Origin: Kitasatospora purpeofusca
GTDB taxonomy: Bacteria > Actinomycetota > Actinomycetes > Streptomycetales > Streptomycetaceae
Assembly: GCF_000718025.1 (NCBI RefSeq)
Contig: NZ_JODS01000038.1
Location: forward strand, 29,733-93,732
Length of the DNA stretch: 64,000 bases
Reading direction: 5' to 3'
Shown piece by piece: positions 1 through 8,289 of this stretch (positions are counted from its first letter, which is position 1; each line of letters begins with the position of its first letter). Both the position numbers and the translations under genes were made by a program. The notes beneath the pieces were generated by a model. It did no database searches, was not told where the DNA came from, and saw nothing but the letters and a program-made list of their open reading frames with translations.

Positions 1-50
1 CGGCTTCATCCCGTGGTCCCTCCGTGGTCCGCCAGGCGGTCGGACGCCGC

Positions 51-80
51 CGGCCGGCAGCCGCGGTGGGCTGCCGGCCG
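51..80 (-). terminator. Terminator-like hairpin after cydB
   Basis: A perfect 12-bp stem (51-62 with 69-80) and a 6-nt loop lie 11 nt past the cydB stop. There is no clear T tract, as is common in actinomycetes. It probably ends the cydAB transcript. Confidence 0.6.
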
Positions 81-91
81 ACGGCGGTCGG

Positions 92-1174
92 TCAGAAGTA
101 GCTGGGGTGGCGCCGACCGGTGCGGCCGCGGAACGCCCACCAGCTCCAGCCCTGGTAGAGCAGGATCAGCGGGACGACCACCACGCCGAACCCGATCAGC
201 AGCTTCAGCGTGGCCCCGTCGGCGACGGCGTCGTCGACGGTGATCCCGCCGCCGGCGGAGGCCGACAGCAGGTAGGGGTACTGGCCGGCCCCGATCAGCA
301 GCACCGGCAGCGCGGTCGCCAGGCAGGTGGCGGTGAAGGCGAGGGTGTCGCGGCTCCGGCCGAGGAACCACCACCCGGCCGCGAGGGCCGCCACGACCAG
401 GGCGAACAGGACCACCGAGGTCCCCGTCCTGGTCATCGAGGCACCGGCCCCGAACACCGAGAGCAGCAGCGCCAGGGCTCCGGCGGCGCCCGCCGCGGCG
501 AGCAGGGTGGCGCCCAGGCGCCGGGCGGCGGTGGCGGTGCCGGGCTCCGAGCGGAGCGCGACGAAGGCCGCGCCGTGTCCGGCGAAGAGCAGGGCGGTGG
601 CCACCCCGCAGGTCAGCGCGAACGGCCCGAACACGTCGCCGGCGCCGACGTGGAAGGACCCGTCGGCCCGGCGGGGCACGCCGTGCAGCAGCAGGCCGAC
701 CACGATGCCCCAGCACACGGCGGGCAGCGCGCCGCCGAGCACCACCAGGGCGTTCCACACCTTGGCCGCCCGCGCTCCGCGGGAGCGGCCGCGCAGCTGG
801 ATCGCGGCGTTGCCGAGCACCAGGCCGGCCAGGATCGCCACGATCAGCGGGTAGAGGCCGGACAGCAGGCTGCCCTCCAGGTGCGGGAAGGCGCCGAACA
901 TCACGCCGGCGAAGGCGACCAGCCAGACCTCGTTGCCGAGGAAGAACGGCGCGATCGCGTCGAGCGCGGCGTTCCGCCCGTCCGGTCCGGTGCCGGTGCC
1001 GATGCCGGATCCGGCACCCGCTCGGGCGGCCGGACCGGCGTCGGGCCGGGGACCCGCGTCGGCGGAGCCGAGGAACGGGGACAGCATCTGGGCGCCGTAG
1101 TCGTAGCCGCCCAGTACGAAGTAGCCGGCGAGCAGCAGGCCGAGGAGGGCCAGCCAGAGGGTCTCCAGGCTCAT
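92..1174 (-). CDS. cydB: Cytochrome bd ubiquinol oxidase subunit II
   Basis: This is the second subunit of the cytochrome bd quinol oxidase, a membrane terminal oxidase that reduces oxygen at low oxygen tension. The 360-residue protein is strongly hydrophobic with about eight membrane segments. It starts with the family-typical GGYDYGAQML region and carries FLGNEVWLVA near residue 80, where CydB proteins have a conserved GNEVWL. A Gly/Ala/Asp-rich loop separates the first two helices. The gene follows cydA on the same strand after about 60 nt, so the two are probably cotranscribed. No cydCD is visible in the window. The ATG at 1174 is chosen because the hydrophobic N-terminus starts there. 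Confidence 0.93.
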   Translation of the reverse strand: MSLETLWLALLGLLLAGYFVLGGYDYGAQMLSPFLGSADAGPRPDAGPAARAGAGSGIGTGTGPDGRNAALDAIAPFFLGNEVWLVAFAGVMFGAFPHLEGSLLSGLYPLIVAILAGLVLGNAAIQLRGRSRGARAAKVWNALVVLGGALPAVCWGIVVGLLLHGVPRRADGSFHVGAGDVFGPFALTCGVATALLFAGHGAAFVALRSEPGTATAARRLGATLLAAAGAAGALALLLSVFGAGASMTRTGTSVVLFALVVAALAAGWWFLGRSRDTLAFTATCLATALPVLLIGAGQYPYLLSASAGGGITVDDAVADGATLKLLIGFGVVVVPLILLYQGWSWWAFRGRTGRRHPSYF

Positions 1175-1234
1175 TTAGCCCAACCTTCCGTCACGTCAGA
1201 GGAGTTCATCGCGGTGCGGGAGCGCTCGGCCCGC

Positions 1235-2530
1235 TCAGAAGGCCGGGACCCGCTGCTTCTCGTCGGCGCCGCCCGCACCGGGCAGGTCGTCCGGGAGCGG
1301 GTCGCCGGCGCCGAGCTGGGCGCCGTCCGGGCCGCGGCGGGCGAAGCGGGTGATCAGCGTCCAGTTGGTCACCGCGAGGGCGAGGAAGATGGCGATGAAC
1401 ACCGCGCAGGACACCACCAGGGAGCCCTTGCTCACGTTCGAGACGGCGTCGTCGACGGTCAACTGGCCGTAGACGAGCCACGGTTGGCGGCCGATCTCGC
1501 GCACCATCCAGCCGCCGACGGAGGCGATGAAGGGCAGCGGAATGATCGCGGTCATCAGGTAGGCGAGCCAGCGCTTGCGCACCAGCAGGTCCTTCAGCAG
1601 CAGGAAGACGGCGATGAAGGTGATGGTCGAGACCGTGTTGCCGAGGATGGTCATCAGGTCCATCGAGTTCTTCACCCAGGACGTCCAGGGCAGGTAGTCC
1701 CCGGGACCGTGCGCGGCGACCTCCTGGGCCTGCGCCGCGGCGAGGTCGGTGCCGTTCAGGATCGCGGCCTTGATCGGCTGGGTCTTCTCGATGACCGGGA
1801 CCTGGAGGTTGCCCACGATGATGACGAAGAAGGAGGAGAGCATGCTCACCCAGACGCCCAGGCGCAGCGAACTCCGGAAGAGCTCGGTCTCCCTGGTGCC
1901 CTTGGCGAAGTGCCAGGCGCTGATGCCGGCCACGAAGATGCCGCCGGTGGTGAGCGCGGCGAGCGCGATGTGGGCGAGCGCCACCTGGGCGTTGGCGTTG
2001 GTGACCAGGGCCCAGAAGTCGGTCAGGTAGGCGACGCCGTCGCGGACCTCGTAGCCCACCGGGTGCTGGAGGAAGCCGTTGGCGACCAGGATCCAGAACG
2101 CCGAGAGGTAGGCGGTCAGCGCGACCAGCCAGATCAGCACGACATGGATGCCGCGCCGCATCCGGCCCCAGCCGAAGATCCACATGCCGAGGAAGGTGGA
2201 CTCGGCGAAGAAGGCGATCAGGGTCTCCAGGGCCAGCGGTGCGCCGAAGACATTGCCCGCGAACTTGCTCAGTCCGCTCCAGCTGAGTCCGAACTGGAAC
2301 TCCATGACGAGGCCGGTCACGATGCCGACCGCGTAGTTGATGACGTAGAGCTGGCCCCAGAAGCGAGTCATGCGCTCCCGGACCGCGCGTTTGGCGAGGT
2401 CGCGGGTGTACGCGGCCCGGGTGTGCATGATCGCCACGATGGGGACCAGCCCCATGGTGAGGATGACGAACAGCCAGTGCACGCTGGTGGTGGCCGCGAA
2501 CTGGAGTCGGGCCAGATCCGCAGCGCTCAT
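1235..2530 (-). CDS. cydA: Cytochrome bd ubiquinol oxidase subunit I
   Basis: This is the haem-binding subunit of cytochrome bd oxidase, which oxidises quinol and passes electrons to oxygen. Visible family features are H18 in the first helix (SVHWLF, haem b595 ligand in the family), a second His in NGFLQHPVGYE, and GGWMVREIGRQPW late in the protein. The reading frame continues upstream, but the ATG at 2530 has an AGGAAGG ribosome site about 7 nt before it and starts the usual first helix, so it is preferred. At 431 residues it is shorter than the E. coli protein, consistent with a short quinol loop. Rex control is usual for cydA in Streptomyces, but I see no clear Rex site here. Confidence 0.94.
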   Translation of the reverse strand: MSAADLARLQFAATTSVHWLFVILTMGLVPIVAIMHTRAAYTRDLAKRAVRERMTRFWGQLYVINYAVGIVTGLVMEFQFGLSWSGLSKFAGNVFGAPLALETLIAFFAESTFLGMWIFGWGRMRRGIHVVLIWLVALTAYLSAFWILVANGFLQHPVGYEVRDGVAYLTDFWALVTNANAQVALAHIALAALTTGGIFVAGISAWHFAKGTRETELFRSSLRLGVWVSMLSSFFVIIVGNLQVPVIEKTQPIKAAILNGTDLAAAQAQEVAAHGPGDYLPWTSWVKNSMDLMTILGNTVSTITFIAVFLLLKDLLVRKRWLAYLMTAIIPLPFIASVGGWMVREIGRQPWLVYGQLTVDDAVSNVSKGSLVVSCAVFIAIFLALAVTNWTLITRFARRGPDGAQLGAGDPLPDDLPGAGGADEKQRVPAF

Positions 2531-2713
2531 GATGCGACCTTCCTGGGGGGCGGTTGGCCTCCGGGTCGGCGGACGGATGAGGGTGTCGGGGAAGCGGACG
2601 CGGGGAGCGGACGCCGAGAAGGGGAGGGTTCCTCGCTCGCGTGTGCAGGTGGCGGGCATCGCTGCCCGCCACCTGCGCGACGAACCCCGCCGCTGACGTT
2701 AGGCGAGGATTGC

Positions 2714-2751
2714 TTATGCCTTCCAAGACCGGTTTTGCTATGTATGCATAA
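2714..2751. promoter_or_regulatory. Candidate LysR operator between cydA and lysR
   Basis: The 248-bp divergent region between cydA and the LysR gene holds TTATGC (2714-2719) and its inverted partner GCATAA (2746-2751) 26 nt apart, plus the 8-bp palindrome TATGCATA (2743-2750). This AT-rich patch lies just ahead of the LysR start, where such regulators usually bind. Assignment to this regulator is inference. Confidence 0.35.
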
Positions 2752-2778
2752 CCCTCCGGACATGAGCAGAGGTGAACC

Positions 2779-3702
2779 GTGGATTTGCTGCAACTCCGCT
2801 ACTTCCAGGCCGTCGCCCGTTTCGAGCACATCAGCCGGGCCGCCGAGGAGCTGAACGTCGCCCAGCCCTCGCTCAGCCGCACCATCGCCCGGCTGGAGGC
2901 CGAGCTGGGTTCGCCGCTCTTCGACCGGCAGGGCCGGCGGATCCGGCTCAACCAGTACGGCGTGGTGTTCCTGCGCCACGTCGACCGGGCGCTGAGCGAG
3001 CTGGACGACGGGCGCCGGGCGCTGCGCGAGGCCAGGGAGACCGGGCTCGGCCGGGTCGGTGTCGCCTCCGAGACCCTGCTGACCGTCGCCCATCTGATGG
3101 GCAGCTTCCGGGCCGCCTTCCCGGGCGCCGAGGTGCGGCTCTTCCAGTCGAACGTGGAGGAGATGGACCGGCAACTGCGGGCCGGCGAGGTGGACTTCTG
3201 CGTCGCCTCGCAGCCGCTGACCGCCGCCAACCTGGACTCGGTCGAACTGCTGCGGGAGGAGGTGCTGCTGGCCGTCCCGCGCGGGCACTGGCTGGACGGC
3301 CGGGAGAGCGTGACGATCGCCGAGATCGCCGACGAGCCGTTCGTCACCACCCGTCGGGGCAACTGGCAACGCGCCCTGCTGGAGCGGCTGTTCGCCACCG
3401 AGGGGCTCACCCCGAGGCTGTCCTGCGAGGGCGACGAGCCGGGGGCCAGCCAGGACATGATCAGCACCGGGCTGGGCATCGGCCTGATCCCGGCGATGTC
3501 CCGGCTGGCGGGCACCGACTCGCACGTCCCGGTGGCCTGGGTGCACGTGGCCGCGCCGAACTGCTACCGGGTGCTCACCCTGGTCTGGAACCGGGACGCC
3601 TACCAGTCCGAGGCGGCCCGCCGGTTCCGCGAATTCACGGTCAGCAGGCCGCTCATGACGCACCGTCGGCCGGATCCGAGGCTCGGCCGGGAGTCGGTCT
3701 GA
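2779..3702 (+). CDS. LysR-family transcriptional regulator
   Basis: This is a 307-residue LysR-type regulator. It has an N-terminal winged helix-turn-helix (residues about 1-60, with AAEELNVAQPSLSRTI as the recognition region) and a C-terminal effector domain starting near residue 90. The GTG at 2779 follows an AGAGGTG ribosome site. It is transcribed away from cydAB and towards the ferredoxin and phenazine genes. Its targets could be cydAB, itself, the ferredoxin pair or the phenazine operon; the sequence does not decide. A role in the phenazine cluster is possible because no other full-size regulator lies in the cluster. Confidence 0.88.
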   Translation: MDLLQLRYFQAVARFEHISRAAEELNVAQPSLSRTIARLEAELGSPLFDRQGRRIRLNQYGVVFLRHVDRALSELDDGRRALREARETGLGRVGVASETLLTVAHLMGSFRAAFPGAEVRLFQSNVEEMDRQLRAGEVDFCVASQPLTAANLDSVELLREEVLLAVPRGHWLDGRESVTIAEIADEPFVTTRRGNWQRALLERLFATEGLTPRLSCEGDEPGASQDMISTGLGIGLIPAMSRLAGTDSHVPVAWVHVAAPNCYRVLTLVWNRDAYQSEAARRFREFTVSRPLMTHRRPDPRLGRESV

Positions 3703-3951
3703 GCCGCGCCGGCGCCCCGAAGATCGATCCTGGCGTGCCCCGGACTCCTTTGCTACGCTCAAAAGCGCTGCCGTGTCCTGGCCGAGGGCTTCGCGTGTCC
3801 GAATGGCCGGTATGAGATGGCGGGTTGGCAGGATCGACGTTCCTGCGGCAACCACCGGCGGCGCCGTCCTTCCTCCATTCACCCACTTGACCGGTGCCAT
3901 GTGTCGGCGTGCCCCTGTGCGCGCGCCCGGGCGCCATCGAGGAGTTCCGTC

Positions 3952-4275
3952 ATGCCCAAGATCACGTATGTCGCCGTGGACGCGGCCGAGCGCACGATCG
4001 ACGTCCAGGCCGGCACCAGCGTCATGCGCGGGGCCGTCTTCAACGACATCGACGGCATCGTCGCCCAGTGCGGCGGGAATCTGCAGTGCGCCACCTGCCA
4101 CGTCTACGTCGACGAGTCGACGCTCGACAAGCCGGAGCCGATCCAGCCGAACGAGAACGAGATGCTGGACTTCACCGCCTGCCCGCGCCGTCCCAACAGC
4201 CGCCTCAGCTGCCAGCTCACGGTGACCGAGGCGCTGGACGGCCTGATCGTGCACCTGCCCGAGCGGCAGAAGTGA
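3952..4275 (+). CDS. [2Fe-2S] ferredoxin, putidaredoxin/adrenodoxin type
   Basis: This is a small electron carrier of 107 residues. Cluster ligands are visible as C40-x5-C46-x2-C49 and a distal C87, the vertebrate/putidaredoxin-type pattern. Its stop codon overlaps the start of the reductase gene by one base, so the two are translated as a unit. Such pairs normally feed electrons from NAD(P)H to a cytochrome P450 or other oxygenase. No oxygenase lies next to them; the nearest P450s are about 40 kb away. The pair sits immediately upstream of the phenazine operon, so a redox step on the phenazine, or keeping it in the dihydro form, is conceivable but unproven. Confidence 0.9.
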   Translation: MPKITYVAVDAAERTIDVQAGTSVMRGAVFNDIDGIVAQCGGNLQCATCHVYVDESTLDKPEPIQPNENEMLDFTACPRRPNSRLSCQLTVTEALDGLIVHLPERQK

Positions 4276-5540
4276 TGGCCGAGGGAGCCCACCCCGACTC
4301 GGTCGTCATCGTCGGCGCCGGCCAGGGCGGCTACCAGACGGCGGCCTCGCTGCGTGAGCACGGCTACCGCGGACGGCTCGTCCTCATCGACGCCGAGGAC
4401 GAACTCCCCTACGAAAAACCGCCCCTGTCCAAGGCCTACCTCAAGGGGGAGGCGGACGAGGCACAGCTCTGGCTGCGGCCGGTCGGCTACTACGCGCGGC
4501 AGTCGATCGAACTGGTCGCCGGGTCGGTGACGGCGGTCGACCCGGCCGCCCGCACGGTCCGGCTGGCCGACGGCTCGGAGTACGAGTACGGCCACCTGGT
4601 GCTGGCCACCGGGGCCACCCCGCGCACGCTCGGCGTGCCGGGGGCCGGGCTGCGCGGCGTGCACACCCTGCGCACCGCGCAGGACGCCGCCGCCCTGCGC
4701 ACCTCGCTCGGTGCGGCCCGGCACGCGGTGGTGGTCGGGGCCGGGTTCATCGGCCTGGAGTTCGCCGCGGCGGCCCGCCGGGCGGGCTGCGAGGTGACGG
4801 TGGTCGAGGCCCTCGACCGCCCGCTGGCCAGGGTGGTCTCGGCCCGCACGGCCGAGCACTTCACCCGGCTGCACCGGCGGGAGGGCTCCCGGCTGGTCTT
4901 CGGCCAGGGGGTCGCGGCCCTGCACGGCGACGAGCGGGGCGCGGTCGCGGCGGTGGAGCTGGCCGACGGCGCCCGGCTGCCGGCCGACCTGGTGCTGGCG
5001 GGGATCGGGGTGATCCCGCGCACCGGTCTCGCGGCCGCGGCCGGGCTGCGGGTGAGCGGCGGCATCGTCGTCGACGCCCGTCTGCTGACCAGCGATCCGC
5101 ACATCTCGGCGATCGGCGACTGCGCGGCGTTCCCGCAGGTGCGCTCGGGCAACCGGCTGCGGCTGGAGTCCGTGCAGAACGCGGTGGGGCACGCCGAGCT
5201 GGTCGCCGCGCGGCTGACCGGCGAGAGCCGGGGCTACCGCGAGCTGCCGTGGTTCTGGAGCGACCAGTTCGCGACGACCGTGCAGATCGCCGGCCTGGAC
5301 GAGGGCCACGACACCGAGGTGGTGCTCGGCGAGGACCCGGACGCGTTCTCGGTGCTGCTGTTCCGCGGCGGCGAGCTGCAGGCGGTGGAGTCGGTCAACC
5401 GGCCCACCGACCACCTGGCGTCCCGGCAGCTGCTGGACCGGGGGATTCCGCTGAACCCGGCCGAGGCCGCCGCCCCCGGCTTCACGCTCCGGGAGCACCT
5501 CGCGAGCCACCGGGGGGAGCCCGCCGTGCCCGTGGGCTGA
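4275..5540 (+). CDS. Ferredoxin reductase, FAD/NAD(P)H-dependent
   Basis: This is a 421-residue flavoprotein of the putidaredoxin-reductase type. An FAD-binding GAGQGG lies at residues 14-19, a second dinucleotide motif (VGAGFIGLEFAAAA) near residue 155 binds NAD(P)H, and GDCAAF marks the second FAD contact. A C-terminal reductase domain follows. The ATG overlaps the ferredoxin stop (TGATG). It should transfer electrons from NAD(P)H to the ferredoxin encoded just upstream. A 332-bp gap separates it from phzB, so membership in the phenazine transcript is uncertain. Confidence 0.9.
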   Translation: MAEGAHPDSVVIVGAGQGGYQTAASLREHGYRGRLVLIDAEDELPYEKPPLSKAYLKGEADEAQLWLRPVGYYARQSIELVAGSVTAVDPAARTVRLADGSEYEYGHLVLATGATPRTLGVPGAGLRGVHTLRTAQDAAALRTSLGAARHAVVVGAGFIGLEFAAAARRAGCEVTVVEALDRPLARVVSARTAEHFTRLHRREGSRLVFGQGVAALHGDERGAVAAVELADGARLPADLVLAGIGVIPRTGLAAAAGLRVSGGIVVDARLLTSDPHISAIGDCAAFPQVRSGNRLRLESVQNAVGHAELVAARLTGESRGYRELPWFWSDQFATTVQIAGLDEGHDTEVVLGEDPDAFSVLLFRGGELQAVESVNRPTDHLASRQLLDRGIPLNPAEAAAPGFTLREHLASHRGEPAVPVG

Positions 5541-5872
5541 CCGGACGTCCGGTTGGCCGATACTCGCCGGGCCGGGCCCGGCCTGCGCCTCTGTCGCGCC
5601 CGCGCCGCCGCACCGCGGCGCGGGCGCCCGGCAACGGAACAAAGGATTCCGAAAACATTGGCCCCACTGCTTTCAAAAGTGCGGCCGAAGAACAACCGTT
5701 TTTTTATCCCCGGACGGTTTTCGGCCATGCCCGGGGCGGGCCCGCCGGGTCCGAACCTTCACAGTTAGTTCATAAGCCGCTGTTGCGGAAACATCTGCCG
5801 GTGAGGCAGGATTCAAACAAGATCGCTTGCTTGCTCATTCACTCGTCCGAATAACAAACAGGGGATACCACC
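5541..5872 (+). promoter_or_regulatory. Leader/promoter region of the phenazine operon
   Basis: This gene-free stretch starts with a 14-bp palindrome (5540-5553) just after the reductase stop and a GC-rich segment. From about 5640 it becomes much richer in A and T than the rest of the window, with runs such as seven T at about 5699-5705 and repeated CGGTTTT/CCGTTTT motifs. Such a drop in GC ahead of a biosynthetic operon suggests a regulated promoter. I cannot fix the -35 and -10 boxes. The phzB ribosome site AGGGG lies at its right edge. Confidence 0.5.
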
Positions 5873-6361
5873 GTGCCTGAATCCGTCAGCCCGCAGGGAT
5901 TCACCGACGAGGCCGAGCTGCGCCGCCTCAACCGGGCCGTCGTCGAGCGGTACATGAAGACCCTCGGCCAGGACCGGCTGAGCCGGCACGAGCTCTTCAC
6001 CGAGGACGGCGTGGGCGGCCTGTGGACCACCGACACCGGTTCCCCGGTGGCCACGCACGGCCGGGACCGCCTCGGCGAGCACGCCGTCTGGTCGCTCAAG
6101 TGCTTCCCGGACTGGGAGTGGTACAACGTCGAGATCTTCGAGACCCAGGACCCGAACCGCTTCTGGGTCGAGTGCGACGGCCGCGGGAAGATCGTCTTCG
6201 GTGACTATCCCGAAGGCTGGTACGAGAACCACTTCATCCACTCGTTCGAACTGGAGAACGGGCGGATAACGCTGCAGCGGGAGTTCATGAATCCGTTCCA
6301 GCAGCTGCGTGCCCTGGGCATTCCGGTCCCCGAGATCAAGCGGACCGGTATACCCACCTGA
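5873..6361 (+). CDS. phzB: Phenazine biosynthesis protein PhzA/PhzB (copy 1)
   Basis: This is a 162-residue ketosteroid-isomerase-like protein. In phenazine synthesis PhzA/B condenses two molecules of the aminocyclohexenone made by PhzF into the tricycle. H70 and E137 are spaced 67 residues apart, matching the catalytic His73/Glu140 pair described for Burkholderia and Pseudomonas PhzB, so this copy looks active. It starts with GTG after AGGGG and opens the phz operon; phzC begins 36 nt after its stop. A second homologue ends the operon at 12151-12633. The symbols phzA and phzB for the two copies are interchangeable. Confidence 0.92.
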   Translation: MPESVSPQGFTDEAELRRLNRAVVERYMKTLGQDRLSRHELFTEDGVGGLWTTDTGSPVATHGRDRLGEHAVWSLKCFPDWEWYNVEIFETQDPNRFWVECDGRGKIVFGDYPEGWYENHFIHSFELENGRITLQREFMNPFQQLRALGIPVPEIKRTGIPT

Positions 6362-6397
6362 GAAATCAATAAATAGACCGCCGGATCGGAGTACGTC

Positions 6398-7573
6398 GTG
6401 GAAGACGTTATACGGGAGATTCGTATCCGCGGGGCGTTGCAACAACCCGAATGGAGCGACCTACCCCAGGTCAATCGGGTGGGCGAGGCACTGGCCTCTC
6501 GCCCCGCCCTGGTCCAGCCGGACGACCTTGCGACCTTGCGAACCCTGCTGGGAAAAGTCGCGCTCGGAGAAGCGCTCGTGCTGCAGTCCGGGGACTGCGC
6601 CGAAGATCCGCAGGAGTGCACACGTCAACATGTGGCGCGGAAGTCCGCGCTGCTCGATCTGCTCGCGGGGACCCTCGGTCTGCGGACCGGAAAGCCGGTC
6701 CTGCGCGCGGGCCGTATCGCGGGGCAGTTCGCCAAGCCCCGTTCCAAGCCCACCGAAGTCATCGACGGGGTCGAACTTCCGGTTTTCCGCGGGCACATGG
6801 TGAATGGACCGGAGCCGGACCCGGAGATCCGCCGGCCCGATCCGCTGCGCATCCTCACCGGCTACATGGCGGCCGGTGACATCGTCGAGCACCTCGGCTG
6901 GCGCGACCGCGCGGCCGGCCGCGACGTGGTCGAACCCCTCGTGTGGACCAGCCACGAGGCCCTGCTGCTCGACTACGAGACGCCGATGCTGCGCGTCGAC
7001 GACAAGGGCCGGCTGTTCCTCGGCTCCACCCACTGGCCGTGGATCGGCGAGCGGACCCGGCAGGTCGAGGGCGCCCACGTCGCGCTGCTGTCGCAGGTGG
7101 CCAATCCGGTCGCGTGCAAGGTCGGCCCCGGGATGGAGCCCGACGAACTGCTCGCGCTGTGCGAGAAGCTCGACCCGTGGCGCGATCCGGGCCGGCTCAC
7201 GCTCATCGCGCGGATGGGCGCCGAGAACGTGGCCGACCGGCTGCCGAAGCTCGTCGACGCGGTCCGCGGCGCGGGCCACCCCGTGGTCTGGCTCAGCGAC
7301 CCGGTGCACGGCAACACCGTCACGGCGCCCGGCGGGTACAAGACGCGCCTGGTGGAGACGGTGTCCCTGGAGGTGTCGCGGTTCGTCGAGGCCGTGCGCG
7401 GCGCGGGCGGCGTGGCCGGCGGGCTGCACCTGGAGACCACCCCGGACGACGTGACCGAGTGCGCCTCGACCGAGGCCGACCTCGGCTCCGTCGGCGACCG
7501 GTACACCTCGTGCTGCGACCCCCGGCTCAACCCGGCCCAGGCCGTCGCCGTGGTGTCGGCCTGGACCGTCTGA
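6398..7573 (+). CDS. phzC: Class II DAHP synthase of the phenazine operon
   Basis: This is a 391-residue type II 3-deoxy-D-arabino-heptulosonate-7-phosphate synthase. It condenses phosphoenolpyruvate and erythrose 4-phosphate to boost shikimate-pathway flow into chorismate. Family marks include GDCAE with metal ligand C67, RAGRIAGQFAKPRS, and a C-terminal GLHLETTPDDVTEC with the metal-binding His and Glu. It is shorter than plant-type enzymes and close to PhzC in length, so the long N-terminal regulatory region is missing, as expected for a feedback-relaxed pathway copy. The GTG start has GGAG about 6 nt upstream. Confidence 0.94.
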   Translation: MEDVIREIRIRGALQQPEWSDLPQVNRVGEALASRPALVQPDDLATLRTLLGKVALGEALVLQSGDCAEDPQECTRQHVARKSALLDLLAGTLGLRTGKPVLRAGRIAGQFAKPRSKPTEVIDGVELPVFRGHMVNGPEPDPEIRRPDPLRILTGYMAAGDIVEHLGWRDRAAGRDVVEPLVWTSHEALLLDYETPMLRVDDKGRLFLGSTHWPWIGERTRQVEGAHVALLSQVANPVACKVGPGMEPDELLALCEKLDPWRDPGRLTLIARMGAENVADRLPKLVDAVRGAGHPVVWLSDPVHGNTVTAPGGYKTRLVETVSLEVSRFVEAVRGAGGVAGGLHLETTPDDVTECASTEADLGSVGDRYTSCCDPRLNPAQAVAVVSAWTV

Positions 7574-7665
7574 TCGTCCGATCGGTCGGCCGTCACCGCG
7601 CCACATCCTCCGCACCGCTCTGCGCGCCCCACACCCGCCCGCGCATCAAGCAAAGAACCGGAGCC

Positions 7666-8289
7666 ATGACCGGCATACCCCCCATTCAGTCGTACCCCTT
7701 ACCGGCCGAGGGCGAGCTCCCGCCGGCCACCGTGTCCTGGACCGCCGAGGCGGACCGCGCGGTCCTCCTCGTCCACGACATGCAGCGGTACTTCCTGGAG
7801 TCCATCCCCGAGCGCACCAGGAACGAACTCGTCGGCAACACGGCGCTCTTGCGCGACCGCTGTGCCGCCCTGGGCGTCCCGGTCGCCTACACCGCCCAGC
7901 CGGGCGGCATGACCGACGAGCAGCGCGGCCTCCTCAAGGACTTCTGGGGGCCCGGCATGCGCCCCGCCCCGGAGGACCGCCAGGTGGTCGACGCGCTGGC
8001 GCCGGCCCCGCAGGACTGGCTGCTCACCAAGTGGCGCTACAGCGCCTTCTTCCGGACCGACCTGCTGGAGCGGATGCGCGACACCCGCCGCGACCAGCTG
8101 GTGCTGTGCGGCGTCTACGCCCATGTCGGCGTGCTGGCCACCGCGATCGAGGCCTTCACCAACGACATCCAGGTGTTCTTCGTCGCCGACGCCACGGCGG
8201 ACTTCTCCGCCGAGTACCACCGGTCCGCGCTGAAGTACGCCGCCGAGCGGTGCGCCCTGGTCACCACCGTCAAGGGGCTGTTCGGATGA
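7666..8289 (+). CDS. phzD: Isochorismatase-family hydrolase PhzD
   Basis: This 207-residue protein matches PhzD of Pseudomonas in length. It hydrolyses 2-amino-2-desoxyisochorismate to trans-2,3-dihydro-3-hydroxyanthranilate and pyruvate. Catalytic D38 and K122 are at the same positions as in PhzD. The usual isochorismatase cysteine region reads GVYAHVG (149-155), as in PhzD, which lacks the nucleophilic Cys of amidohydrolase relatives. It begins 92 nt after phzC, and its stop overlaps the phzE start (ATGA). Confidence 0.96.
   Translation: MTGIPPIQSYPLPAEGELPPATVSWTAEADRAVLLVHDMQRYFLESIPERTRNELVGNTALLRDRCAALGVPVAYTAQPGGMTDEQRGLLKDFWGPGMRPAPEDRQVVDALAPAPQDWLLTKWRYSAFFRTDLLERMRDTRRDQLVLCGVYAHVGVLATAIEAFTNDIQVFFVADATADFSAEYHRSALKYAAERCALVTTVKGLFG

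Noticed and set aside
2531..2778. Rex operator ahead of cydA
   Set aside because: A TTGTGAA/TTCACAA-type palindrome was looked for because Rex controls cydA in Streptomyces, but no match was found in this gap.
107..2854. Plus-strand frame of 915 codons over cydAB
   Set aside because: It is antisense to the clear cydA and cydB genes, is rich in Arg/Gly/Gln/His, and shows no domain. Typical shadow frame.
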